A stretch of 64,000 bases of DNA from Plotosus lineatus. Its lineage: Eukaryota > Chordata > Actinopteri > Siluriformes > Plotosidae. The notes under the pieces were generated by a model. The model saw only the letters and a program-made list of their open reading frames with translations. It searched no databases and was not told the origin of the DNA. The stretch covers positions 6,690,282-6,754,281 of the forward strand of contig CM045745.1 in the NCBI GenBank assembly GCA_024760905.1. The letters run 5' to 3'. Both the position numbers and the translations under genes were made by a program. Positions 1 to 13,308 of this stretch are shown piece by piece; position 1 is the first letter of the stretch; the number at the start of each line of letters is the position of its first letter.

Positions 1-121
1 AAAACAAAAAACAACCCAAAACCTCCCATCAAAACTACTTACACTTCCATATTCCTTTGTGATATCACTCGAGCTCGTTTCTTCTTCTCACTCACCCCGG
101 AAATCAATCTCGCGCGCGCGC

Positions 122-192
<71 letters not shown>
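1..192. repeat. Tigger-like MITE fragment running into a (GT)n array
   Basis: The first 60 bases (A-rich, then cccatcaaaactacttaca) closely resemble 34070-34130, inside the Tigger-like element at 33913-35775, so this is probably a fragment of the same family. From about 122 to 192 it is an uninterrupted (GT)n array preceded by (CG)n. Open frames here only translate the dinucleotide repeat. Confidence 0.6.
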
Positions 193-193
<1 letters not shown>

Positions 194-312
194 CCCAGGA
201 ATGGACTGGCAAGCTATTCAGGGTGTATTCCACCTTTGGTAGGGGAATAGGCTGGGATGGGCTCCAGCCTCCCATAACCCCCTAAAAAAGGCTAATAGGC
301 TTTAAGCAGTTT
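193..312 (+). repeat. SINE tail, type ii
   Basis: This matches the module that ends several SINEs in this window: a bipartite sequence resembling 'ggactggcaagctattcagggtgt', then 'ctgggatgggctccagcctccc', then a decayed 'taataggctttaagcagtt'. Compare 12440-12550 and the minus-strand copies at 41530-41650 and 42490-42620. There is no tRNA-like head. Confidence 0.55.
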
Positions 313-670
313 TGCTCTGTATATGAATTTGAGACTAAATGGTTGTGTATGTGTGTGTGTGTGTGTGTTTGTGTTTGTGTGTGCATGCACGCATGTCCGC
401 ACGTGTGTTTACCTTGTCTTCTTAGCAGAGTTATAATCTTACAAATGTTTATGGAACGTTAAAAGCCTGAGTCAAGAAATAAAACATGAAACCACAGTAA
501 CTCTGTCCTTTACACGCAAAGCATTATGGTAGCTGGGAAGGAGCTGCGTTATCCCTCCTAGCCAATGGGAGGCCAGCGGAGTGGGATGTTAGGAGATAGC
601 CAATAAAGAGGGAGCTGCGTCATATATATATATATATGTATAAAATGCAGCCGTGAGGATGGGCACAAAC
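313..670. other. unassigned intergenic sequence
   Basis: No gene seen. It contains a second impure (GT)n tract at about 346-380, and a 40-bp stretch near 415-455 (cttcttagcagagttataat) that resembles 2130-2168 and so belongs to a repeat. A short (TA)n lies at 621-637. The last bases (653-666) form the left half of a stem-loop with 673-686, at the start of the LINE fragment. Confidence 0.5.
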
Positions 671-1048
671 AAGTGTCCATCCTCACGCTGGTCTCAAGCC
701 TGGATAGATGCAGAGGATTGTGACCTACAATGGAGGAGGAGTCATCCTGAAGGAGGAGTTGGTCAGGAATGTTCTAGAAATGAAAAGAGTGTCAGACAGA
801 GTGATGAGTCTCAAGTTAGAAATTGAAGGTGTGATGTTCAATGTTGTTAGTGCTTATGCCCCACAGGCAGGATGTGAGCTAGAAGAGAAGGAGAGATTCT
901 GGAGGGAGTTAGATGAAGTGATGCAGAGTAACCCCAGAGGTGAAAGACTGGTCATTGGGGCAGATTTCAATGGACATGTTGGTGCAGGCAACAGAGGGAA
1001 CGAGGAAGTGATGGACAGGTTTGGTATCCAGGACAGGAACGCAGAACG
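671..1048 (+). mobile_element. RTE-like LINE fragment, 5' part, internally deleted
   Basis: Bases 671-720 match the 5' end of the longer LINE copy at 16.08 kb (aagtgtcca, cctggataaatgcagaggg). About 370 bases are then missing, and from about 731 the sequence codes for the endonuclease region. Visible motifs include GVILKEELVRNVLEMKRVSD and VIGADFNGHVG, the latter containing the GADFN catalytic signature of the AP-endonuclease fold. Homology stops near 1045, after 'FGIQDRNAE'. The fragment cannot encode a working protein. Confidence 0.8.
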
Positions 1049-1205
1049 CAGACGGGATCATGTCTCTCGGTCAGTCTGGGGATGCCTCTGTGTCCACCTG
1101 GACAAGCTGGAGGAAATGGCTGGGGAGGGAGATGTCTGGACCTCATTGCTTAGGCTGCTGCCCCCACGACCCAACTCTGAATTGAGCGGAGAAAGATGAT
1201 GTTAA
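1049..1205 (+). mobile_element. 3' tail of a different fish LINE
   Basis: The sequence from about 1057 (tctctcggtcagtctgggg) to 'gagcggagaaagatgatg' resembles the common 3' tail of another teleost LINE, which ends with a GATG-type repeat and encodes 'L(R)LLPPRP'. It is fused in frame to the RTE-like endonuclease fragment, giving a 163-codon chimeric frame at 708-1199. Family assignment is from memory. Confidence 0.5.
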
Positions 1206-1344
1206 AGAACTTATACACGGCTCACACTATGTTATGGACAAGTCACATCTTGTTGAGGATATATCGAATGAGAGTAACAGTGGTAAGGCTCGACATAACG
1301 GAAATATTTTAAGAATGGATTTTAAGGTTTTTTAACCTATCAAA

Positions 1345-1858
1345 CTTTCGAGAAAAAAAAAGTTTAATTGATGATAGGCCTCCGTCAGTCCAGAAGGACT
1401 ATGTTGCACTCTGGCTGGTATCCCGGCTGGTGATACTCTCCAGTGCATAGAGCCTGGGTAGGCAGTAATGGAGGACAGGCTGTTACCCACGCAGAAAGTC
1501 CCCCCTCTTTGCGCCACCTGAAGGATCGAATGGAAGGTCAAGTGCCGATACGACTGGGTTCCAGTGACGCTGCAGGAGTTGCCAGAACGTTACTGTGAAC
1601 GACTGCCTCAGGGTACTGCGACTCCCGATTAGAAACATACTGACGGCTTTGCAGCCTAATCATGTCAAAAGTCAGCAATGGTTCTTTTACATGCCTCACA
1701 CCATAGACATTGAGAGACATGGCTGGCCTTTGATAACCCAGTTAGCTGCACTGGGGGGGACAGTGACAACCCTGTTGCATGTGGAGACTCGAACTGCTAA
1801 CGTTAGGATCAGCGATCCAGTGCCTTATCCCACTAGACCACCACTGACCCAGTTTAAT
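1345..1858 (-). mobile_element. tRNA-derived SINE, type iii tail
   Basis: Read on the minus strand, a tRNA-like head starts near 1855 (gtggtctagtgggataaggc) with a decayed B-box. It is followed by the shared central body (gcagctaactgggttatcaa, catgtaaaagaaccattgctg) and a distinct tail of about 300 bp ending 'ctgacggaggcct'. A second copy with the same arrangement is at 14640-15172. The head and body are shared with other SINEs in the window; the tail is not. Confidence 0.7.
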
Positions 1859-1963
1859 TGACAATTAATTATTATCTTTAACCATTAAAACAGGCAGCAT
1901 GCACCAGGAGATACTACACATTTTTACTGTTTATTACCTAATTATAGCAATATATACAGTGGT

Positions 1964-2168
1964 ACCTCACCTTACGAAATTAATCCGTTCTAGAGCCTTT
2001 TTCGTAACCTGAATTTCTCATAAGAAGAACCGCATTTTACATGTAAAACACGTGATTCGTTCCAAGGCCCCCAATACTACTCTAAAAATTATAAAAGCAG
2101 ACCTTTTAGGGTACTTACTTCATATTGACCATGTCTTCTTAGCAAAGTTAAAATCTGACAAATGTTTA
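1964..2168 (+). mobile_element. Tigger-like TIR fragment
   Basis: It starts at a TA with 'cagtggtacctcaccttacg', the kind of terminal repeat seen on Tigger/pogo-type elements elsewhere in the window. The stretch agttcgtaa...ttttacatgtaaaacacgtgattcgtt also occurs inverted at 34840-34970. It is broken off by the Tc1 element inserted at 2169. Confidence 0.6.
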
Positions 2169-3719
2169 CAGGTGCTTCTCAAAAAATTAGCATAGTGTGA
2201 TCAAGTTCATTATTTTCTGCAATGTACTGAAACATTAGAGTTTCATATATTTTAGATTCATTCCACACAACTGAAGTAGTTCAAGCCTTTTATTGTTTTA
2301 ATATTGATAATTTTGCCAAAAAAAAACAAAAAACAAAAATCCCTATCTCAAAAAATTAGCATATTTTATCCAACCAATAAAAAGTGCTTTAAATACAAAA
2401 GTCAACCTTCAAATAATTATGTTCAGTTCTGCACTCAATACTCATTCGGGAATCCTTTTGCAGAAATGACTGCTTCAATGCGGCGTGGCATGGAGGCAAT
2501 CAGCCTGTGGCACTGCTGAGGTGTTACGGAGGCCCAGGATGCCTCGATAGCGGCCTTAAGCTCATCCACAGTGTTGGGTCTGGTGTCTCTCAACTTTCTC
2601 TTCACAATATCCCACAGATTCTCTATGGGCTTCAGGTCAGGAGAGTTGGCAGGCCAATTGAGCCCAGTAATACCATGGTCAGTAAACCATTTAGCAGTGG
2701 TTTTGGCACTGTGAGCAGGTGCCAGGTCGTGCTGAAAAATGAAATCTTCATCTCCATAAAGCTTTTCAGCAGATGGAAGCATGAAGTGCTCCAAAATCTC
2801 CTGATAGCTAGCTGCATTGACCCTGCCCTTGATAAAACACAGTGGACCAACACCAGCAGCTGACATGGCACCCCAGACCATCACTGACTGTGGGTACTTG
2901 ACACTGGACTTCAGGCATTTTGGCATTTCCTTGTCCCCAGTCTTCCTCCAGACTCTGGCACCTTGATTTCCGAATGACATGCAAAATTTGCTTTCATCCG
3001 AAAAAAGTACTTTGGACCACTGAGCAACAGTCCAGTGCTGCTTCTCTGTAGCCCAGGTCAGCCGCTTCTGCCGCTGTTTCTGGTTCAAAAGTGGCTTGAC
3101 CCGGGGAATGCGGCACCTGTAGCCCAGTCCACTGCTTCCACAGGTCCCTCAAGGTCTGGAATCGGCCCTTCTCCACAATCTTCCTCAGGGTCCGGTCACC
3201 TCTTCTGGTTGTGCAGCGTTTTCTGCCACACTTTTTCCTTCCCACAGACGTCCCACTGAGGTGGCTTGATAGAGCACTCTGGGAACAGCCTATTCGCTCA
3301 GAGATTTCTTTCTGTGTCTTACCCGCTTGCTTGAGGGTGTCAATGATGTCCTTCTGGACAGCAGTCAGGTCGGCAGTCTTACCAATGATTGTGGTTTTGA
3401 GTAATGAACCAGGCTGGGAGTTTTTAAAAGCCTCAGGAATGTTTTGCAGGTGTTTAGAGTTAATTGGTTGATTCAGATGATTAGGTTAATAGCTCGTTTA
3501 GACTATCTGAACATGATATGCTAATTTTTTGAGATAGGAATTTTGGGTTTTCATGAGCTGTATGCCAAAATCATCAGTATTCAAACAATAAAAGACCTGA
3601 AATATTTCAGTTGGTGTGCAATGAATCTAAAATATATGAACGTTTAATTTTTATCAGTACATTACAGAAAATAATGAACTTTATCACAATATGCTAAAAT
3701 TTTTTGAGAAGGACCACTG
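2169..3719 (-). mobile_element. Tc1-like transposon, almost complete
   Basis: The ends are inverted repeats (left caggtgcttctcaaaaaatt, right complement cagtggtccttctcaaaaaa), both adjoining a TA, the Tc1/mariner target. The terminal repeats continue for about 150-200 bp. One transposase gene lies inside on the minus strand. Length is about 1.55 kb, normal for Tc1. It interrupts a Tigger-like fragment on the left and abuts a (TA)n array on the right. Confidence 0.92.
2435..3434 (-). pseudogene. Tc1-like transposase, broken
   Basis: This is a DD34E transposase of the Tc1 group. The C-terminal 217 codons (2435-3088) are open and contain the three catalytic regions in order: LFSDESKF, FQHDLAPAHSAKT and NSPDLKPIENLWDIVKRKL. 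The N-terminal part (about 3089-3434) shows the paired-type helix-turn-helix (TQKEISERIGCSQSALSSHL, then GRKKCGRKRCTTRRGDRTLRKIV). The start codon is lost: the position equivalent to ATG in the copy at 31.57 kb reads ATT. A deletion after 'DLWKQWTG' shifts the frame. The protein is therefore not made intact, although the catalytic core is undamaged. Confidence 0.9.
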
Positions 3720-3738
3720 TATATATATACACACACAC

Positions 3739-3812
<74 letters not shown>

Positions 3813-3814
3813 TA
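3720..3814. repeat. (TA)n microsatellite
   Basis: Nearly pure TA from about 3740 to 3807, preceded by a short (CA)n. It begins at the TA flanking the right end of the Tc1 element and runs to the truncated SINE. Confidence 0.95.
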
Positions 3815-4065
3815 TCCCAGTGCAGCTAACTGGGTTATCAAAGGCAGGCCATGTCTCTCACTGTCTGTGGTGAGAGGCATGTAAAAGAACCATTGCTGAT
3901 TTAGAGTACGCTGCAAAGTCGTCAGCGTGTTTCTGTCCCTTGCTAAAAGGGTTGTGACAGGAAGGGCATCCGATGTAAAAACCTCTGCCAAATCAAATGT
4001 GTGAATCAGATGATTCGCTGTGGCAATTCCCAGTAAAAAGGGAAAAAGCCAAAAGGAAGACAGAC
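3815..4065 (+). mobile_element. SINE type i, head missing
   Basis: It contains the SINE central body (gcagctaactgggttatcaa; gtaaaagaaccattgctga), the segment gtgacaggaagggcatccga, and the tail 'gattcgctgtggca...aaaagccaaaaggaagacagac'. The tRNA-like head is absent, replaced by the TA array. The tail resembles the 3' end of the RTE-like LINE in this window. Confidence 0.85.

Positions 4066-4137
<72 letters not shown>
4066..4137. repeat. (TA)n microsatellite
   Basis: Pure TA run directly after the 3' end of the SINE. Confidence 0.95.
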
Positions 4138-4140
<3 letters not shown>

Positions 4141-4205
4141 CGAGGATTTTCTGAGTAGATCCTTACGTAGGAGAGTGCTCAATACTTTTTGGTAGAGCAA
4201 ATAAC

Positions 4206-4338
4206 AATAAAACTAAAAGGACAGGACAAAGACTTTCTATTGAAACTCCATTTATCACTACAGCTCTGTTTATGATAGATCTGTAGTGATAAATGGAGTT
4301 TCAATAGAAAGTCTTTGTCCTGTCCTTTTATTTTTATT
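4206..4338. repeat. near-perfect hairpin, 58-bp arms
   Basis: Arms 4206-4263 and 4281-4338 are reverse complements with a single mismatch (57 of 58) around a 17-base loop. The hairpin sits between two (TA)n arrays. One arm (ggacaggacaaagactttct) recurs next to another (TA)n array at 58269. It looks like a short foldback MITE; no coding capacity. Confidence 0.92.

Positions 4339-4406
<68 letters not shown>
4339..4406. repeat. (TA)n microsatellite
   Basis: Pure TA run immediately after the right arm of the hairpin. Confidence 0.95.
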
Positions 4407-4411
<5 letters not shown>

Positions 4412-4800
4412 GATTACCGTATATGCTTTACTAAAATAAGAATAATGTTCACTCTAACCCAGACTGAGACTGTAAAACAACCGTGGCAAAAGCTCACAGC
4501 TGTTTTCTAAACCTTCATCATCGTGTTGTGGGGAGGTTTTGTGTCACAGCACCCTATAAGGACATGTTGAAGGAGCTACGTCGACCAGACTCCAGTCGGT
4601 GCTGGATGAACCTATTAGAAGCATACAGGGGTGGTTGTAATATCTTCAGTCTAGCAAATTATTTTCCGATGCAACAAAATGGTGAAGCTATTTGCTAATG
4701 TAAATATAATATGTTTATATTTTCTTTTGCGTTTTGTTCAAAGCGTATCTCTTGTCTTTATGGTTACTTTCACAATCACTCAGGATTTCACACCCCTGTT
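4407..4800. other. unassigned sequence upstream of the myosin gene
   Basis: Nothing recognised. Short open frames (for example 4483-4698) have no familiar motif. Confidence 0.4.
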
Positions 4801-4908
4801 ATCCTCTTTGAGCTGATCTAGAAATCCTGTCCGGAAGCACGCAGCCGTTCTGACTGATCAGGAAGTTTGGGCGGTGGTTGTGCAGGCCGTCAGTTTCGTC
4901 AGTTTCAG
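4801..4908 (+). promoter_or_regulatory. myl12: candidate promoter and 5' non-coding exon of the myosin light chain gene
   Basis: Vertebrate MYL9/MYL12 genes have a 5' untranslated first exon. This stretch has an ETS-type site (ccggaagc near 4831) and a strong donor 'tttcag|gtatgc' with the cut after 4908. It is 1.8 kb upstream of the first coding exon. The assignment is inference; no transcript evidence is available. Confidence 0.4.
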
Positions 4909-5418
4909 GTATGCTTTTAAATTTTGATATTTACCTCAGATATTTTCCTGTTTTAGTTTTTTCAACAAAGGTTGTCTCTTAAACCTGGATAATTATTACT
5001 AGTGTAATCATCAACTCGGATGTTTTGTTGAAGTTTGTTGGAACGGTGACGCTAGTTAGCCGGGTTTGCTAATGACTTTAGCAAGATGGTCAGGTGGTGC
5101 TGAATATGCTTCAAAACGCAAATATTTATTTAGTTGAAATTTCACAATTAAGTAACCGTATTGTATATTAGTCGACTTCTTTATGTAGGCTTTGCTATAT
5201 TGTTTAAACGTCACAGAATAAAGACTATGTCGTCATCTTTGATACCGTAAACAAATAAATGTAAAGCTGGACTGGAGTTTGTAAAAGTAAATAAGTAAAC
5301 AAATACAAGCTATTGGCCAGCAGAATGACTTGAGGGAATTTCACTCAGTTTTTACTCGCCACGGGCAAGAGGACTACTGTCATGCAAGTGAGCAGTGTTT
5401 TTGTCGCACATCAATGAT

Positions 5419-5458
<40 letters not shown>

Positions 5459-6727
5459 TGTGTAGAGCATTGGTCAATGCAAAGCACACGTTTAGTTTTA
5501 TTAGCCAGGCGGCTCTGGCCCCTGCTGTTATCACCTGAACTGGTAGGAATGCAGTGGCAACATTACTGGTGACTAAACTACTAAATTAAAAAAAGTTTGT
5601 CGAAATTTGATTTCAGACGGTGTTCATGTTTTATTTAATCCCGATAAAAATGGACACTTACACGGTGATAGTGAAAATTACGAGATATAAAACTTGTTTG
5701 TCTGAGGAATATATTCGAAACCTGTCTATGGATAACTGTAAAAATATAGAATAAAAGTGCCCCAGTGTTAACTTTTAAACTTGGCGCATGTATACTAATA
5801 TTAGACTCAAAAGAGAAAATATTCTTATTAATATGAATATTGAGGTGCTGGCTCTAAAAACATCTGGAAAAAATGTTTGCATGTATTTTCAATAAAGAAA
5901 CAGTCCACAATATACCTTACTTTTTTTTTTTGATGCTGATTTCTCCACAGGACGAAAGAAAAACAAAAAAAAAACATGGCTTAAACAAAGAACATTTCCA
6001 GGGAGGTGCAAGTGCACTCAGTGCCAACGTGATATATTTACCGGGTATTCTCTGTATTTGTTGTGTTACCCACATGAGCCCGGCCGCAACAATCAAATGA
6101 AACTCTTGGCTTGACGAAATTTGCATTATTATGGAGTACGGTTCTAATGTTGTGTACGTCTAAAATCTTGCCGGCGTTCCTGATTCTGGTGTATTTCCTC
6201 CTGTATCAGTATGGTGTGATTTTCTATAAAGAGGGACTGGATGTACAAAAACAAGCACATCCCTTCCGTATTAGTGTAGCAGATGGTCCAGTTATTTGTG
6301 TTAAATTATGTCATGCTTGAAGTCATGTAGACAGTTAACAATGTAGTTTTTAACAAATCATAAATAATGTAAAAATAGATGGCATGTTCACTCATGATGG
6401 AGAGGAGGATTTACTGTTGTGACAATTGTACATGGTTTTCTTTTTGTTTGTTTTTAAATAATTTCCTGAAAGAAACATTGGACTTTGTTGTTTTTGGGGG
6501 CTCTTTAGGTGTAGATTAGTCCTGTTGTCTATTTCCTGCTTGGCTTGCCTTAATGTCTTATTATATTTCTTAGACAAGACTGGACAAAAAAGTTTTTTCG
6601 TAATCAAATTTTTAGAGCTTCATACAGAAACTGATGCTTGAAAATTTACCCCACTTTTTTTTTTTTTTTTTTTTTCACTAGACTCTTGTGTCTATTGTGT
6701 AACTCCTCGTTTTATTTATTACATTAG
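4909..6727 (+). other. probable first intron of the myosin gene
   Basis: Between the candidate non-coding exon and the first coding exon. It holds a (TC)n-(CA)n tract at about 5420-5457, several A and T runs (5927, 6657-6675) and no recognised element. The 3' end 'tttattacattag' is a normal acceptor. Confidence 0.45.
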
Positions 6728-6750
6728 GTAAAAATCACAAAAGAGACAAC

Positions 6751-9948
<3,198 letters not shown>

Positions 9949-9983
9949 ATACGGAAACCTCCTTGCGTCCTTGGTCCTTCCTT

Positions 9984-10581
9984 AATAAATCATCTTTCTC
10001 AGTTAAAGGAGCTTTCTGTAATGTTTCTGGAAATATTCTGAGATAAAGGCCAACCGCTAATAAAATCCTCCGGGCTGCTCTGTTTATGTGAGTTTTATTT
10101 AAAGGTAAACTTTAAGGGGACGATCTGTCTTTAAGGCCAAATCACTGATCATGTTCTGTTAAGTACTTTTGTCAGCCCTTTTGCTGACGTTTTGTCTTGA
10201 ATGTGTTTCGTATTGGACACGGCATGGTTCAGGGACGCGTGTGAGTTTTGGTTCGGTTGGGTTCCTTCAGACCCGTGGTGGAACTCGACATGTATTTAGT
10301 TAGGGTTTGTACATGCATTATTAATTGATATGTGGTTATCTGTGTATTTCACGCCCCTTTCGTAATATCAATCCCACTAAAGTCTACCTTCAAGTAAACT
10401 CAGACACTTAATTTACATGCAGCAGAACTGCACATAACAGTCTCGGACCCCCTGGGTCCAGTTTCTCAGTGCTTTAAATGTGGTAAAATGTGAAATGGTG
10501 GGGTTTACATGCTTCTTTGCTGTCATGTCCCAGTCAGCTGAATTTTTACATTTTATAATGAATATGAACTGTTTCAATAAA
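9984..10581 (+). terminator. myl12: myl12 3' UTR with three AATAAA signals
   Basis: AATAAA occurs at 9984-9989, 10059-10064 and 10576-10581. The last is followed by a GT-rich stretch (ttgtattgttgtcttgtc), the best downstream element, so a long 3' UTR of about 0.65 kb with possible shorter forms is likely. Confidence 0.6.
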
Positions 10582-10639
10582 TGACCTCAATTGTATTGTT
10601 GTCTTGTCTTTATTCATTTAGCCCCGCCCCCATTTTTTT

Positions 10640-11340
10640 TTGGTATTTTTGGTTAATCATTGGCACAAAAATGGAGATTTAAAGGTCAGATCGTGTTCCA
10701 TATAATGCTGTCTGACACATGCAGATGGGTCTCCCCCACTCCCTTCTCCCAACTTCAAACATACCAAAGCTGTTTCCTGAAACGCGACCATGTCCTAGCT
10801 TGTCTGACCTCGACCACAGAAATTACAGTGCCGCTGCAGTTCTAGGTATTCAGATGTGGTGGCTTATGAATCTGTCATGGATGTTAATGCTAAAATTGCA
10901 GGTAAAGTTTATATAACTAATACGCACGAACAGTAAAACCATCTGACTGGTCTACAGCTGGGCCTCCTCATACAACGCAAACTGCAATGTGCTATGAGTT
11001 GTGTCACAACCAGCTACCCAAGTTCTTTTTGTGGGATCAGACCCCATTTATCACCCTTCACTCCCAAAACACATTACTGGGCTTTAGGCATTCTTGACAA
11101 ATTCACTGGTTGTCCTTCTCTGGACCACCTTTGGTAGATATTTACCACTGTGTACGAAGAATGTCCCACAAGACCAGTTATTTTGGAGTTGAATGGACCC
11201 ATTCATTTATCCATCACAATTTCAAAGTGACTCAGATCCTTACATTTGCTTTTTCCCTGCTTCCATCCCATTGTTCACTTTTCCTTCTACATCTCACTCC
11301 TTGTCAGGTGAATCTGTAATGAGATAATCAGGATTACTAA
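10640..11340 (-). mobile_element. degenerate Tc1/mariner-type element
   Basis: From about 10950 the order of segments (ctgactggtctacagctggg; acgcaaactgcaatgtgcta; ggaccacctttggtagatat; ttccctgcttcc; tgtaatgagataatca) follows a common degenerate fish Tc1-like family read on the minus strand. A related remnant lies at 36700-37360. Many stops; no product. The start at about 10640 is uncertain. Confidence 0.5.
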
Positions 11341-11690
11341 AAACTAGTTACAGTATTTCAATGATTCATCCATTCAAAGACATGATGATGGTGTAGTGGT
11401 GAGCAGAATGCTAGCAAGGAGGTTTTTGGTTGGAATCTTGGGCTTGATGATGATTTTATTTGATTTCAGCATTCGCAAATAATAATCCTACATATAGTGC
11501 AATATATCAGTCAATAATAATTTTTATACTGTACAATAATTTTATAAGTTTGGGTTTCTTAGAGGGCGTAAAAAGCAAAAATTATTTGTACAAAGCTTAC
11601 ACCAATATAGCCAATATATTACTAATAAATAAATAAACTGATAAATTATTTACATTACCGATATAAATGAGGTATACAAGTACGTATGTT
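11341..11690. other. unassigned A+T-rich intergenic sequence
   Basis: No coding or repeat signal beyond simple AT-rich sequence. A short stretch near 11389 (gatgatggtgtagtggtgagcagaatgctag) is faintly tRNA-SINE-like, but too short to call. Confidence 0.4.
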
Positions 11691-11694
11691 CTTC

Positions 11695-11877
11695 TTTTCC
11701 TTTTGGCTGTTCCTTTCAGTGGTCGCCACACCAAATGATCCGCCTCCATCTCACCCTATCCTCTGCATCTTCTACTCTTACTCCAACTACCTTCATGTCC
11801 TCCTTCACCACATTCATAAATCTTCTCTGGTCTTCCTCTAGACCTTCTGCCTGCTAGTTCCAACCTCAGCATCATCA
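11695..11877 (-). mobile_element. RTE-like LINE, 3' end fragment (first of a tandem pair)
   Basis: The minus strand carries the LINE C terminus (EDMKVVGVRVEDAEDRVRW-like, decayed) and the 3' tail 'gaaaggaacagccaaaagga'. It is truncated after about 180 bp, where a (GAT)n tract joins it to the next copy. Confidence 0.8.
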
Positions 11878-11886
11878 TCATCTTTT

Positions 11887-12187
11887 TCTTTCGGCTGTTC
11901 CCTTCAGGGGTCGCCACAGCAAATGATCTGCCTCCATCTCTCCCTGTCCTCTGCATCTTCTACTCTTACTCCAACGACCTTCATGTCCGCCTTCACCACA
12001 TCCATAAATCTCTTTGGTCTTCCTCTGTGCCTTCTGCCTGGTAGTTCCAACCTCAGCATCCTACTACCAATATACTCACTATCCCTCCTCTCTACATGTC
12101 CAAACCATCTCAATCTAGCCTCTCTGACTTTGTCTCCAAAACATCTTACATGTGCTGTTTCTTTGATGTACTCATTCCACCCCACCA
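11887..12187 (-). mobile_element. RTE-like LINE, 3' end fragment (second of a tandem pair)
   Basis: The minus-strand frame at 11904-12185 encodes EARLRWFGHVERRDSEYIGS through CCGDP, the C terminus of the LINE polyprotein, followed by the 3' tail. It lies head to tail with the shorter copy at 11695-11877. Confidence 0.85.
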
Positions 12188-12227
12188 GGACTATATGAAA
12201 GAATTAACGTTCATGAATCTATTTTCA

Positions 12228-12560
12228 CGGGCAGTGGTGGCCTGGTGGTAAAGGTCAATCACTGATCTTAAGGTTGGGTGTTTAAGCCCCACTCTCCACG
12301 GGTTACCACTGTACCCCCAGTGCAGCTAACTGGATTATCAATGGCCAGCCATGTCTCACATGATCTATGGTGAGAGGTTCATGTAAAAGAACCATTGCTG
12401 GCTTTCATAAAGAAGAGCTGCATAGCCGTCAGTGTGGTTCCACCCTGCGATGGCCTGGCGAGCTGTCCAGGGTGTCCTCTACCCTTGCCCACAGTCGGCT
12501 GTGATGGGCGCCAGCCTCCCCACAACCCTAATTAGGATTAAGCGGTTGCAGAAAATGAAG
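12228..12560 (+). mobile_element. tRNA-derived SINE, type ii tail
   Basis: Head 'gggcagtggtggcctggtgg', a decayed B-box (gtgtttaagcccc), the shared body (cagctaactggattatca; gtaaaagaaccattgctgg), then the type ii tail (ctgcgatggcctggcgagct; gggcgccagcctccc; aattaggattaagcggtt). Same head and body as type i SINEs, different tail. Confidence 0.8.
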
Positions 12561-12654
12561 AGGATAATCTATTTTCAATTATCCCAGAACAACCAGGAGG
12601 ACAAATTCACTGGCCCACAATGAAACATACACACAGTATTGTACAATACATAAA

Positions 12655-12935
12655 GTGTATGGTTTTAAATTTTTTGGTCATGTGATCCAAACATCCAGTC
12701 CCAGATTTAGTCCCTTCAATGAATACCCTCCACTCTTCTGGGAAGGCTTTCAACTACATCCTGGAACATGGCTCTGGGGATTTGCTCCTTCAGCCACTCG
12801 GGTATTAGTCAAAACAAGTACCGGTATTGATGTCAGATGAAAAGGTTCGGCATGTGGTCGATGATCCAGTTCATCACAAAGGTGCTCGTCGGCGGTGACG
12901 TCAAGGCTTTTCCACCCACACCAAATTAGCAAATC
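12655..12935. repeat. probable dispersed repeat of unknown class
   Basis: The string 'taccctccactcttctggga' followed by 'ggctttcaact', and later 'ccagttcatcacaaaggtg', looks like a dispersed teleost repeat I have seen in other fish sequence. No ends or coding motif are identifiable here. Confidence 0.35.
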
Positions 12936-13308
12936 ATGTCACTGTGGACTTTGCTGTGTGTACAAGGGTAGTCATGTTGCTAGGTATCCACAATGATTCT
13001 CTATTTTCAGATTTTAAGCCATTACTTAATTTTACTTTTTCAAATTAATAATATGTGTTTTTATACTAAGTAAATTGTAACACATTTACCTAAGAACTGT
13101 TATGAAAAATTAAGGACACCCCATGGGAATTGTTGCTTTTCAACATATTTTATATATAAAAAAAAAAAATTACCTTTTTAATACAGTGTCTACAAATAAA
13201 AGTGAGAACCAAAAACATGGAAAAGTTTTTCTATAATTTATTAAACAAAAATAACAATAGGCGTTATAACCTGGTTTCACTTCTTTGGCTTCATCAGAAA
13301 TAACTTGT
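12936..13308. other. unassigned A+T-rich sequence
   Basis: No gene or element recognised; includes A-runs near 13158. Confidence 0.4.

Noticed and set aside
39..275. Open frames of His-Thr, Val-Cys or Ile-Tyr repeats (also at 3691-3991, 4006-4200, 4286-4510, 23256-23861, 27578-28042, 32797-33088, 35701-35979, 58061-58413)
   Set aside because: They only translate (CA)n or (TA)n microsatellites and have no independent coding signal.
4206..4338. Hairpin considered as a microRNA gene
   Set aside because: The 58-bp near-perfect stem is longer than usual for a miRNA and shares its arm with a repeat at 58.27 kb, so a foldback MITE is likelier; small-RNA data would be needed to revisit.
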